This document shows, piece by piece, positions 7,633 to 17,679 of a stretch of 64,000 nt of DNA (positions within the stretch are counted from its first letter, which is position 1; every line of letters starts with the position of its first letter). The stretch lies in assembly GCA_016795325.1 (NCBI GenBank), contig JAEUHY010000015.1, positions 868,001 to 932,000 on the forward strand, read 5' to 3'. The DNA is from Planctomycetota bacterium (lineage in GTDB: Bacteria; Planctomycetota; UBA1135; GCA-002686595). Both the position numbers and the translations under genes were made by a program. The notes under the pieces are model-generated. The model was not told the DNA's origin and searched no databases. It saw only the letters and a program-made list of their open reading frames with translations.

Positions 7633-10239
7633 TCAAGGTTTGCCCGCGGCCTGGGCGTCAGTCTTGTCCGCGCCCTGCGGATCCGTTTTGCCCGTCGCCT
7701 TCTTGGGGTCCTGGCCGACCATGCTCGCGTTCACCTCGCCGCCGCCCGCGGGGCGGTAGAGCGGCACGTCGAAGCCGGTGAAGTCGATCTTCTCCTGCTT
7801 GCCGCCGAACGCTTGGTCGATCAGGCGCACACGTTCTGCCCCGATCTTCTCGGCGGCGTCGAGCTTGACCTTGTAGCTGATCTCCGCGAGGTCGGCGAAG
7901 TTCTTGTCCTTGAGGATGTGCGGCGTGACGAAGAAGTAGAGCGTCGTGCGGTTCTGGTTGTCGACGTCGCGCCGGAACATCGTGCCGAGCACCGGGATGT
8001 CGCCCAGCCACGGGATCGAGGTGCGCTGCTCGCTCTTGTTGTCGACCACGATGCCGCCGATGACCATCGTGTCGCCGTTGGGCACGTTCACCGAGGTCTG
8101 GAGCGAGCGCGTGATGCGCGGCGGGGGAATCGGCCCGCTGAAGGTCCCGACGAAGTTCGACACTTCCAGCGACACGCTCAGGCGCAGGTAGCCGCTCAAG
8201 CTGATCGAGGGCGAGATCTGCATCGTGATGCCCGCCTTCTGGTAGTCGTTGAAGTTCTCTTGCGTCTGGCCGCCGACGCCCGCGTTGGTGATCTGAGTGG
8301 TCGGCTGCTCATCGAGCGTGTTGACCGTCGCGCTGCCGTTGTTGTTCACCAGCACGGACGGGATGTTCAGCACGTTCGTGTCCTGCCGATCGCGCAGCGC
8401 GCGGACGAGGATCGGCAGCGAGAAGTCGTCGGCGTCGATGATGCCGGCGGTGATGCCGTTGCCGAGCGTGGGCGTGCGGATGTCCGGGATGCCGTCGTTG
8501 TTCGTGTCGGTGAAGGTGCTGAGCCCGAAGCTCGACACGCCGAACCCGCCGGTGCCCGAGCCGGGGACGTCGGCGACGCCCAGCTCGACGCCGAGGTCGA
8601 GGTTGTTGCGTCCGGAGAGCTCGATCAGCGCCGTTTCGATCAGCACCTGATCCTGGCGCAGGTCGAGGCGGTGGATCAGCTCGAGCACTTCCTCGTAGCG
8701 CCGACGGCTCGCGGCGATCAGCAGCGAGTTGGTGGCTTCGTCGGGGACCACCACGACTTCGTTGTCGCGGCTCGTCAGGCCCGTCGCGGCAGGCGCGGCC
8801 TGCGCAGCGCCGCCGCGGCCGCCAGCACCCTGCTGCTGCACGCGCTGCGCGCTCTGCAGGAAGTCCTCGAGCACCTCGGAGAGATCGGCGGCCTTGACGT
8901 GCTCGAGCGCGTACACGTGGTACGTGCGCTCGGGCTCGACGACCTCGACGTCCAGGCGCGCGACCAGCTCCTTGATCGCCTGCATGTCGCTGGGCAGCGC
9001 CATGACGAGCAACGAGTTCGTGCGCGGGTAGGTGAGGATCTTGCTCTCGCCGCCGCCGTTTTGGATCTGGCCGGTCGCGCCTTGCGGGTTCGCCTGGCGC
9101 CGCGCCTGCGACTCGCGCTTGCGGGCCTCGAGCAGTTGCTCGAGGATCTCCGCGAGGTCTTCAGCCGCCGCGAATTCGAGCGGGATGACTTCGAACGCCG
9201 GCGCGACGCCGGTGTCCTTCGCGGCCTCCTGGTCGACCAGGCGCAGGATGCGCGCGAGGGCGACGATGTTCGGCGCGAAGCCGCGCAGCACGACGCTCTG
9301 CGTGTTGCCGACCGGCATGATGCCGCTGCCCGTTTGATCGTTCGGCATCAGCGGGCGCAGCGTGCTCTGCAGCGTGCGCACGTCGTAGTTCGGCAGGTGC
9401 AGCACGGTCAGGATCTGCGTCGCGACCTGGTCGGCGTAGCGATCGAGTTCGTCGGGCAGCACGTAGATCGCTTCGTCCTTCAGGCCGCCGGCGGCGCGCG
9501 CCCCGGCCTGCGGGTTCATCCCCTGGATCAGGTACACCGCGAGGTGATCCGGCCCCACCTTGGTGATGGTGAAGCCGTTGATGAACATCAGGATCTGATA
9601 GAACTCGTAGAACTCGGCCTTCGGAATCCGCTTCTGGCCGAACATCTTGATCTTGGTGTCGACCAGCTGCGTCGCGACCGACTTGTCCGGCGTCAGGTTC
9701 TTGCCGGTGGCGACCTGGCACATCTTCGTGAGCCACATCAGGTCGATGCCTTCGGTGTTCTCGTCGATGCTGAGCACGTAGAAGTCGCCCACGTCGACGA
9801 TCTCACCGCTGCCCTCCGTGCCGGCCGCGCCGCTGCTCGGTCGGTTGCTCGGCGCCGGAGTGCTCGGGCGTTGCGCCGGCTGAGCGGGGCGCGCTCCGGC
9901 CGGGTTGTTCTGCACGTTGTTGGGCGGCGGAACGCCCGGACGGCCACCGGCTGGGGCGACGGGGATCTGCGCGGGCTGCACCGGTTGGGGCGCCGGAGGC
10001 GTCACCGCGGGACGGGCGCCGCCGACGGTGTCCTGCGGAAGGCCGCGCGCGGCCGCAGCGGCGGCCCGCTCCTTGACTTTCGCGTCGTCTTGGCCGTCTT
10101 GCGGGATGCCCGCAGCCTCGGCCGCGGCCTGCTTGGCCTTGATCTCCTCGTCACTTTGGGCCCGGGCGGGCGCGGCGCTCGCCAGCGGCGCGAGCAGGAG
10201 GGCGGCGGCGAACAGGCGGCGGCGGTCGCGTCGGTCCAT
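7633..10239 (-). CDS. gspD: Type II secretion secretin GspD
   Basis: Outer-membrane secretin that forms the exit pore. The 868 residues start with a signal peptide (about 1-27, a hydrophobic core ending APARA), then an Ala/Gln/Pro-rich low-complexity linker to about residue 140, then the N-domains (STN-like and repeated secretin_N domains, for example NPQAGARAAGGL and YALEHVKAADLSEVLEDFL). The C-terminal secretin core includes NVPNGDTMVIGGI and SIPWLGDIPVLGTMFR, both diagnostic. Internal Gln/Gly/Ala-rich insertions occur (residues 370-400 and 470-490). It is the first gene of the operon. GspC, K, L and M are absent nearby, so the system is either split or reduced. Confidence 0.94.
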   Translation of the reverse strand: MDRRDRRRLFAAALLLAPLASAAPARAQSDEEIKAKQAAAEAAGIPQDGQDDAKVKERAAAAAARGLPQDTVGGARPAVTPPAPQPVQPAQIPVAPAGGRPGVPPPNNVQNNPAGARPAQPAQRPSTPAPSNRPSSGAAGTEGSGEIVDVGDFYVLSIDENTEGIDLMWLTKMCQVATGKNLTPDKSVATQLVDTKIKMFGQKRIPKAEFYEFYQILMFINGFTITKVGPDHLAVYLIQGMNPQAGARAAGGLKDEAIYVLPDELDRYADQVATQILTVLHLPNYDVRTLQSTLRPLMPNDQTGSGIMPVGNTQSVVLRGFAPNIVALARILRLVDQEAAKDTGVAPAFEVIPLEFAAAEDLAEILEQLLEARKRESQARRQANPQGATGQIQNGGGESKILTYPRTNSLLVMALPSDMQAIKELVARLDVEVVEPERTYHVYALEHVKAADLSEVLEDFLQSAQRVQQQGAGGRGGAAQAAPAATGLTSRDNEVVVVPDEATNSLLIAASRRRYEEVLELIHRLDLRQDQVLIETALIELSGRNNLDLGVELGVADVPGSGTGGFGVSSFGLSTFTDTNNDGIPDIRTPTLGNGITAGIIDADDFSLPILVRALRDRQDTNVLNIPSVLVNNNGSATVNTLDEQPTTQITNAGVGGQTQENFNDYQKAGITMQISPSISLSGYLRLSVSLEVSNFVGTFSGPIPPPRITRSLQTSVNVPNGDTMVIGGIVVDNKSEQRTSIPWLGDIPVLGTMFRRDVDNQNRTTLYFFVTPHILKDKNFADLAEISYKVKLDAAEKIGAERVRLIDQAFGGKQEKIDFTGFDVPLYRPAGGGEVNASMVGQDPKKATGKTDPQGADKTDAQAAGKP

Positions 10240-10551
10240 TGCTGAGGGGGCTCGTATTTGACTGTATCTACTTGGCAGGGCGAAACTTAGCGCGGCAGGA
10301 CGACGCGCTTCGACGGGCGCGGCGCACTCTAGGAGGGGGCCGAGGGGCTGTCAAACTCCGCGCACGTCGCCGCGCAACCTGCTGCGACAACGAGCGAAGT
10401 CGACGCGCGCCGGGCGAGATTCTTCCCGCGAGCGCGTCGGAGCTGGCGATCCACGCGCGGCGCGGCGCATGCGCAGTCCCCGACACGCCGACCGTTGCGC
10501 GTGAAGCGTGCAGGCTCGGCGGCTGCGCACGCCGCGCTCGCGAGCGCTGGC
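10240..10551. other. Intergenic region upstream of gspD
   Basis: About 310 bases between the start of the minus-strand secretin gene and the inverted-repeat element. It is GC-rich with no convincing gene on either strand. Any gspD promoter should lie here; I see only a weak TAGATA-like -10 on the minus strand near 10263-10268 with no matching -35. Confidence 0.4.
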
Positions 10552-10716
10552 CTAGTGTCCTGTTTCCGGATTTCGTCGCATATCTCGCTGGCCTCGCCGC
10601 CCCCGGCGGCGTTGCTCCGGTTCGGCGACCTATTCAGGTCGCCTGGAATCCTCGCGCCCTGCCAGGCAAGCCGATTCCAGCGACATCTTCGACGAACTTC
10701 GCAAACAGGACACTAG
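10552..10716. mobile_element. Putative MITE with 40-bp terminal inverted repeats
   Basis: The ends are near-perfect inverted repeats: 10552-10591 pairs with 10677-10716 at 34 of 40 positions, and the outermost 14 bases (CTAGTGTCCTGTTT and its complement) are identical. Both ends carry TA (10553-10554 and 10714-10715), as expected for a TA target duplication of the IS630/Tc1-mariner type; the element between the TAs is 159 bp. The interior contains a separate 8-bp hairpin (10624-10631 with 10636-10643, loop ATTC) and no open frame of note. The arms are less GC-rich than their surroundings. It is too short to encode a transposase, so it would be a non-autonomous element. Confidence 0.65.
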
Positions 10717-10951
10717 CTGCTCGCACGCTCGTGTCTCGCGCGCACCAGCCGTGGCGCGCACAGCGGCGCGAGCCCACGCGGACTCGCGCGGCAGAAGAGA
10801 GCACGTCGAGCCGCGGCAGCCCTCGCGAACTCGCGCTCGTCCACAGCGTGCGAGTCGGCGCGCAACGTTTCGTCGTTCGCACGCTGCGCGGCGCGAGCGA
10901 CATCCTGCGGGTCCACGCACGGAGGCTACCGTTCTGGCGCCTGCGCCCGGC

Positions 10952-10957
10952 TAGGAT
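10952..10957 (+). promoter_or_regulatory. -10-like hexamer TAGGAT, leaderless ptsN
   Basis: TAGGAT lies 9 nt before the ATG at 10967. That distance would place the transcription start at or within a base or two of the start codon. No good -35 is visible at 16-18 bp. Confidence 0.45.
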
Positions 10958-10966
10958 GCGCGCTGC

Positions 10967-11440
10967 ATGGAGATGCGACAACTGTTCACGCCGGGCGACC
11001 TGCTCGTCGGGTTCGACCCCGCCGACAAGTGGGACGCGATCCGCCAGCTGGTCGAGCATTTGGTGGTGATGGGGCGCTTGCCGCGCGCCAGCGCCGCGAG
11101 CGTGCTCGAGCAGGTGCTCGCGCGCGAGCGCTCGATGTCGACGGGCATGGAGCGCGGAATCGCGATCCCGCATGCGGCTGTGGATCAACTCGACCGCGTC
11201 GCCGCCTGCATGGGCGTGATCTCGCGCCCGAACGGACTCAATTTCGAGAGCATCGACTCGCACCCGACGCGGCTGGTGGTGTTGCTGGTGATTCCGCGCT
11301 CGCAGAAGTTGCTGCACATCCGGACCCTCGCGGACGTGGCCCGCGTGCTCGGACTCGAGGACGTCCGCGAGCGGCTCATCCGCGCACCCAGTGCACAGGA
11401 CGCCTGGGAATCGCTCGGCGCCACCGACGTCCGACGCTGA
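10967..11440 (+). CDS. PTS EIIA type-2 (PtsN-like) protein
   Basis: A 157-residue single-domain PTS_EIIA type 2 protein of the fructose/nitrogen-regulatory (PtsN) class. The phosphoacceptor is His69 in the motif MERGIAIPHAA. Such proteins receive a phosphate from NPr/HPr and either pass it to a sugar permease or, as PtsN, act as regulators of potassium and nitrogen metabolism. No permease domains or HPr/EI genes are nearby, so a regulatory role is more likely than transport; that is inference. A further ATG lies two codons in, so the start could be shorter by two residues. A membrane protein gene follows 13 bases later. Confidence 0.85.
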   Translation: MEMRQLFTPGDLLVGFDPADKWDAIRQLVEHLVVMGRLPRASAASVLEQVLARERSMSTGMERGIAIPHAAVDQLDRVAACMGVISRPNGLNFESIDSHPTRLVVLLVIPRSQKLLHIRTLADVARVLGLEDVRERLIRAPSAQDAWESLGATDVRR

Positions 11441-11453
11441 ACCGCGCGCCGCG

Positions 11454-14141
11454 ATGCCCCGTTCGGCGCAGGTGCTGCTGGCGCTCTCCGCGCTGCTCGG
11501 CGGAGCGGCGGGAATGGGACTGCAGAGCGTTCTGCTCGCCTACCTGGGCTTGGCGAGCGGCCACGCCGCCAGCGGCGCGTTCGGCCCCGGCGTCTTTGCC
11601 GCGGGGTGGTGCGCTGGTGCGTGGATCGCAGGCCGGCACGCCGGTCGTCCCACGCGTGCGCTCGCCGCGCTCGCGCTCGGCGGTCCGGCGCTCGGCGGTC
11701 TGTGCGCCGTCGGCCTGAAAAGCGCTGCGAGCGCGGCTGCGGCCTCGACGGGCCTCGCGCTGGCGCTGGTCGCCGTCGCAGCGCTTCCGCAGGGCATGTT
11801 GCTGACCCTGCAGTGCCGCGCATTGTCGCGCGCGAGCGGCGCTCCGCGTCTGGCGCTCGTGTATGTCTCGAACCTGCTCGGCGCACTGCTCGGGGCGTGG
11901 TGGATCGGGCTCGAGGTCAGCGCCGCGTCCGGTCGCAGCGCCGCGCTCGGCGTGGCCTGCGCCGTGGCCGCAGCGAGCGCCGTGTGCGGCGCATTGGGAG
12001 CCCTTCGTACGGATGAGGAGTCGTCGACCGGCGCGGTTGCGACGCAGCACGCCGTGGGCGACGCGCAGGCTGCGTGGATCGCGCTCGTCACCGCGTTGTG
12101 GGTGTTCGCGCTGGAGTGGCTGTGCCTGCGCCTCGCCGTGTTGTGGGTCGGCAGTCAGCTCGGCGAACTCACGCGCGTCGTCGCCGTCGCCTTGTTCGCG
12201 CTCGCGCTCGGCGCCGCGCTCGTGCCGCGCTTCACGCACCGCGACGCGCGCGGAGTGCTCGAAGTGCTGGCGCTCGCCTGCATCGCCTCGACCTGGCCGC
12301 TGTGGTGCTCGCCGACGCTGGACTGGATCGTCGCCGAGGTGCAGCCCGCGTGGAAAGCGAGCGCGCACTGGGGCGCGCTCGCGGATCTGCCGCTCACGCT
12401 CGCGCTCGTCGTTCCCACGCTCGCGCCGCTCGGCGCCGTGCTCCCCGTACTGCACCGCGCGATGGCCGGCGAGAGCGGTGCGCGGCTGGGGCGCGTGCTC
12501 GGCTTCGAAGCGTTCGGCGCGCTGGCCGCGGGACCGCTGCTGCACTTCGTCGTGGTCCCGCACGGCGGCGTCGGCCTGGCCCTCGCGCTGGCGCCGGCCT
12601 GCGCGCTGCTCGCGGCGCTCGGTTTGGCGCGCCAACTCGCGCTGCGCCGCGGGATCGCCGCGGTCGGCGCGCTCTCGCTCGTCGCCTGCGCGCTGGCGGC
12701 GCGTGCGCCGCAGCCGGCCCTCGCCTCGCCCAAGCTCTCCGATCCGGCCTTCACGCTGCGCGCCTTCGCGGAGGACGCGCACTTCGCGGTGTCGGTCGTC
12801 GACGATGGGCTGCTCGGCGAACGCACGCTGCTCACGGACACCTTCCGCGCCGCGGGCGACGGCCGCGACTACGCCTACATGCGCGTGCTCGGCCATCTTC
12901 CGATGCTCCTGCATCCGCAACCCGAGCGTGTCGCCGTGATCGCCTTGGGCACGGGCACGACGCTCGGAGCGGTCGTCGAACACGAGCAGGCGCGCTCGAT
13001 CGAGCTGTTCGAGCTCTCGCCGAAAGTGGTCGAGTTCGCGCCGTGGTTCGAGCGCGTCAACGGTGGAGCGCTGCGCGGCGAGGATGGCGCGCTGGGCGCG
13101 CAACGCGCGGCGCGCGTGCGCGTTCGCCTCGGCGACGGACGCCGCGAACTCGGCCGTTCGACGGAGCGCTTCGACGTGATCTCGATCGAGCCTCTGCTGC
13201 CCGATTCACCCTTCGGCGTGTACCTCTACACGCCCGAGTTCTACGCGCGCGTCAACGCCGCGCTCGCCGAGGACGGACTGTTCGCGCAGTGGGTTCCACC
13301 GCACGCGCTCGCGCCCGAGGTCGCCGCGGCCGTGGTCGAGGCCTTCGCGCGTTCGTTCGAGTGGAGCAGCGCCTGGACCTTCGGCACGCAGTGGATCCTG
13401 ATCGGAGGAACGCGCGCGCCACAGCTCGATCCGGCGCGCTTTGCTGCGCTCGCCGAGCCGCTGCGCAGCTCGCTCGCCGCCGTGGGACTCGACACCTTCG
13501 ACGGCGTGCGCGCGCGCTGGGTGGCCGACCTGCGCGAGTGGCCCCGTTCGGCGCGCGCGTTGTCCGACGACGACCCGTGGATCGTGAGTCGCTCTCGCGC
13601 GGACGATCCGCCGCTGCTCGAGTGGTTGCCGCGCAACTTCGAGTCGCTGACCTCGCGCGCGACGGCGCCGCCCTGGCCGGCGAACGATGCGGCGGATTCG
13701 CTCGCCCGCTCGCTCGCTGCGCTGCGCGAGGCGCGCATCGCGCACGGTTGGCGCGAAGCGCGCCGCCGCGGAGGCGAACTCGACTCGCTCAGCGCCCGCG
13801 AACTCGTGCGCACGGCGCTCGGCGCGGACGCTGCTCTCGCGGCGCGCGACCCCGAAGTGCGCGCGCTGCTGGACGAACTGGAGTTCCTCGAGCAGTTGCG
13901 CGCCGGTGTCGCAGCGCTGGCCGTGAACGACGCTCGCGCCGGACTGCGCGGCTGCCTGCGCGCGGCGGAGCTGCGGCCCGAGCGCGCCGACGTGCACCTG
14001 TACGTCGCAGCGGCGCTGCACGCGCTCGGTCAGAGCTCCGGCGCGCAGGCGGCGCTGGCGAAGGCGCAGCAGCTCTGTCCGCGCTGGCGCGAGACTCCGC
14101 AGGGCCAGCGCGCGCTGCGGCTCGGACTGCCTGCGCAGTGA
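11454..14141 (+). CDS. Polytopic membrane protein fused to a spermidine-synthase-like domain
   Basis: The 895 residues have three parts. Residues 1 to about 430 are strongly hydrophobic with roughly 10-12 membrane segments. Residues about 440-690 form a spermidine-synthase-like, SAM-type Rossmann domain: the glycine loop ALGTGTTLG near 495-503, an acidic residue near 518 (FELSP), then DVISIEPLLPDSPFG and YLYTPEFY. The last 170 residues are Ala/Arg/Leu-rich helices resembling TPR repeats. In real polyamine synthases the DVI motif is followed by D-S-x-D-P; here it reads IEPLLPDSP, so the catalytic Asp pair is altered and polyamine synthesis is doubtful. The ATG at 11454 is chosen because the upstream in-frame start overlaps ptsN. 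Confidence 0.75.
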   Translation: MPRSAQVLLALSALLGGAAGMGLQSVLLAYLGLASGHAASGAFGPGVFAAGWCAGAWIAGRHAGRPTRALAALALGGPALGGLCAVGLKSAASAAAASTGLALALVAVAALPQGMLLTLQCRALSRASGAPRLALVYVSNLLGALLGAWWIGLEVSAASGRSAALGVACAVAAASAVCGALGALRTDEESSTGAVATQHAVGDAQAAWIALVTALWVFALEWLCLRLAVLWVGSQLGELTRVVAVALFALALGAALVPRFTHRDARGVLEVLALACIASTWPLWCSPTLDWIVAEVQPAWKASAHWGALADLPLTLALVVPTLAPLGAVLPVLHRAMAGESGARLGRVLGFEAFGALAAGPLLHFVVVPHGGVGLALALAPACALLAALGLARQLALRRGIAAVGALSLVACALAARAPQPALASPKLSDPAFTLRAFAEDAHFAVSVVDDGLLGERTLLTDTFRAAGDGRDYAYMRVLGHLPMLLHPQPERVAVIALGTGTTLGAVVEHEQARSIELFELSPKVVEFAPWFERVNGGALRGEDGALGAQRAARVRVRLGDGRRELGRSTERFDVISIEPLLPDSPFGVYLYTPEFYARVNAALAEDGLFAQWVPPHALAPEVAAAVVEAFARSFEWSSAWTFGTQWILIGGTRAPQLDPARFAALAEPLRSSLAAVGLDTFDGVRARWVADLREWPRSARALSDDDPWIVSRSRADDPPLLEWLPRNFESLTSRATAPPWPANDAADSLARSLAALREARIAHGWREARRRGGELDSLSARELVRTALGADAALAARDPEVRALLDELEFLEQLRAGVAALAVNDARAGLRGCLRAAELRPERADVHLYVAAALHALGQSSGAQAALAKAQQLCPRWRETPQGQRALRLGLPAQ

Positions 14142-14217
14142 GCGCGTGGGAACGCGCGGCAGGAGGCGCGCTGGGGAGAGTTTGCAGCCGACCCGCTGCG
14201 TTTCGCGTGCGTGGGTC

Positions 14218-15294
14218 TCAGACCCACTCTTGAGCGCGTCGCTCGAGCGCGCTCGAAATCTGCGCCGCGACGGCGGCGTACTCCGAGCGCGGGCCGCCGA
14301 TCGGGTCGGCGATGTCGCGATTCGACGGGTCGAGCAGCGCGCAGTGGCGCGCGCGCCCCGGAGGCAGCACGTGCTGCAGCGCTTCTAGATGGGAGCGCGT
14401 CAACGCGTACACGCGATCGAGGCGCGCGAGCAGGTCGGGCGTGGCCGGCTGCGAGCTGTGCTCCGAGAGGTCGATGCCGCGTTCGGCGAGCACGCTGACG
14501 CTGTGCGAAGAGGCGGGCGCGCCGAAGGCGGCGTGTACGCCCATCGAGCTCACGCTGAAGCCGAACTCGCCGATGCGCGCCGGCGCGACGCCGAGCCGCT
14601 GCGCGAGCAGCGCGCGCGCCAGACCCTCGGCCATCGGGCTGCGGCAGGTGTTGCCGGTGCACACGAATCCGATGCGCAATCCCGCCGCGGCGCGCAGCGC
14701 ATTGAGGTCGAGGATTCCCGGGCGCACGAGTTCGAAGCGGCCGGGGCCGACCGCGAGCACGACGGCGGGTTCGCCCAGTTGCGTGGGGCCGCTGTCGAGC
14801 ACGCAGGCGAGCTCCGCGCCGAAACGCTGGTCCAGGGACGGCGCGTCGCGGACGCCGGCGTCCGCGCTCAGCACGTCGAAGTCGCAGGCTTGCAGCACAG
14901 CCTGCGCCGCGCCGCTCGCCGGGCGCCGCAGGGCGGTCCAGCCGTTTTCCTCCGCCGCCTCGAGTCCGGCGACGGCGCCGGGCACGAGCAGCGTGAGCGG
15001 TCCCGGCCAGTAGCGCTCGACGAGCCGCGCGACGAGCTGGCTGCGCTGCGGCAAACGTTCGAGCTGCGCGTTGGCGCGGACGAGCCAGGTCCAGCGCGGC
15101 TCGGCGCCGCGTGCGGCCCACGCGCCACGCGCGGCGGGAGTGAGCGCTTCGGCGCGCGCGGCGATCGCGTACAGGGTTTCGCTCGGCAGTCCGACGGGAA
15201 GTCCGCGGCGCAGGGCCTCGAGCGGAAGCGTGAGCTCCGCCGCCGAGGGCGTCGCGAGGGGATCGAGGGCGAGCGTCGGCGCGCGGCGGTTCAT
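14218..15294 (-). CDS. Sua5/YrdC-like domain fused to low-molecular-weight protein tyrosine phosphatase
   Basis: A 358-residue two-domain fusion. Residues about 20-205 resemble the Sua5/YciO/YrdC family (LPSETLYAI, RYWPGPLTLLVP), whose members make threonylcarbamoyl-AMP for tRNA t6A. The Lys-Arg signature that binds substrate in TsaC is not visible (the equivalent stretch reads WAARGAEPRWTW) and the SAN motif is SAD, so this half may be catalytically changed. Residues 207-358 are a complete low-Mr tyrosine phosphatase: CTGNTCR with nucleophile Cys212 and Arg218, and the general acid Asp330 in DIADPIGG. It could act as a phosphatase with a ligand-binding YrdC module. It is divergent from the downstream histidine kinase. 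Confidence 0.85.
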   Translation of the reverse strand: MNRRAPTLALDPLATPSAAELTLPLEALRRGLPVGLPSETLYAIAARAEALTPAARGAWAARGAEPRWTWLVRANAQLERLPQRSQLVARLVERYWPGPLTLLVPGAVAGLEAAEENGWTALRRPASGAAQAVLQACDFDVLSADAGVRDAPSLDQRFGAELACVLDSGPTQLGEPAVVLAVGPGRFELVRPGILDLNALRAAAGLRIGFVCTGNTCRSPMAEGLARALLAQRLGVAPARIGEFGFSVSSMGVHAAFGAPASSHSVSVLAERGIDLSEHSSQPATPDLLARLDRVYALTRSHLEALQHVLPPGRARHCALLDPSNRDIADPIGGPRSEYAAVAAQISSALERRAQEWV

Positions 15295-15323
15295 TGGAGC
15301 CGTGGAGGGCAGCGGGCTAGCCT
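15294..15323 (+). promoter_or_regulatory. Sigma-70-type promoter of the histidine kinase gene
   Basis: TTGGAG (15294-15299) and TAGCCT (15318-15323) are separated by 18 bp. The first base of the -35 coincides with the first base of the divergent ATG of the YrdC-phosphatase gene, so the two genes share a very tight control region. The kinase ATG is 23 nt downstream of the -10. Confidence 0.5.
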
Positions 15324-15346
15324 ATCGCCCTTCGCTGCAGCGCTCC

Positions 15347-16170
15347 ATGCCGCCCTCTTCCTCTTCGCACGCCCCCAAGCCGCTCACGTCGGCCGAGCAC
15401 GTCGCCTTCCTCTCGCGTCTGGCGGGCGGATTGGCGCACGAGATCAAGAACCCTCTGTCGACGATCTCGATCAACCTGGCGTTGCTCGAGGAGGAGTGGG
15501 GCAAGCCCGCCGCGGGCCGCAATCCGTCCGCCCCGGAGCTCACGCCGCGCGAGCAGCGCTCGCTGCGCCGGGTGAAGACGCTGCAGCGCGAGGTGAGCCG
15601 CATGGAGCACATCCTCGAGGAGTTCTTGAACTTCGCGCGCGGCGCGCAGATCAACCGCGCGCCCCACGAGCTCGCGACCTTGCTGCGTGAAGTGCTCGAG
15701 TTCGTCGAACCCGAAGACGCTTCGCTCGGCATCCGCCACCACGTCGAACTGCCCGTCGGCGTGCCGCTGGTGATGCTCGACGAACACGCCTTCAAGCAGG
15801 CCGTGATCAACTTGCTCAAGAACGCGCGCGAAGCGATGCCCTCCGGCGGCGAACTGATCGTGCGGCTGCGGCGCGACGGCAACTGGGCCGAGATCACGAT
15901 CACCGACACGGGCGTGGGGATGAGCGCCGACGCGCTCGAGCGCTGCTTCGACGAGTACTGGTCCGACAAGAAGGGCGGCACGGGCCTGGGTCTGCCGACC
16001 ACACGGCGCATCGTCGAAGAACACGGCGGAACCTTGTCGGTCGTCTCCGAGCGCGGCCGCGGCACGTCGTTTTCGATCTACCTGCCTTTGATCGTCGAAT
16101 TCGCGCGGCCCGGCGGCGAGGCCGGCGGCGCTACGGGCGGCGTTTCGGGCGATGCTTCGGGGGCGCGCGC

Positions 16171-16174
<4 letters not shown>
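15347..16174 (+). CDS. NtrB-like sensor histidine kinase, soluble, without sensor domain
   Basis: A 275-residue cytosolic kinase with the minimal transmitter only. The H-box is GGLAHEIKNPLS with phosphoacceptor His31, the N-box is INLLKNAREAM near 150, followed by DTGVGMS and GGTGLGLPTTRRI. There is no transmembrane segment and no PAS or GAF domain, only about 15 residues before the DHp helix. The HEIKNPL form is typical of NtrB/AtoS-type partners of sigma-54 activators. The C-terminus is a Gly/Ala-rich tail. The stop overlaps the start of the response regulator gene (ATGA), so the two are translationally coupled. The signal sensed is unknown; it may come through a partner protein. Confidence 0.9.
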
Positions 16175-17550
<1,376 letters not shown>

Positions 17551-17679
17551 GCGAGGCTGCGCCCGCGGGGACCGGCGCGGTCCGACACGCGGCGCCGCTC
17601 GAACTCCGGCGAAACTCACGCGCAAGCTCGGTCCTCGCGCAGGGCCGATGCGGCGCACCGCAGCCTCCGAGTGTTTCAC

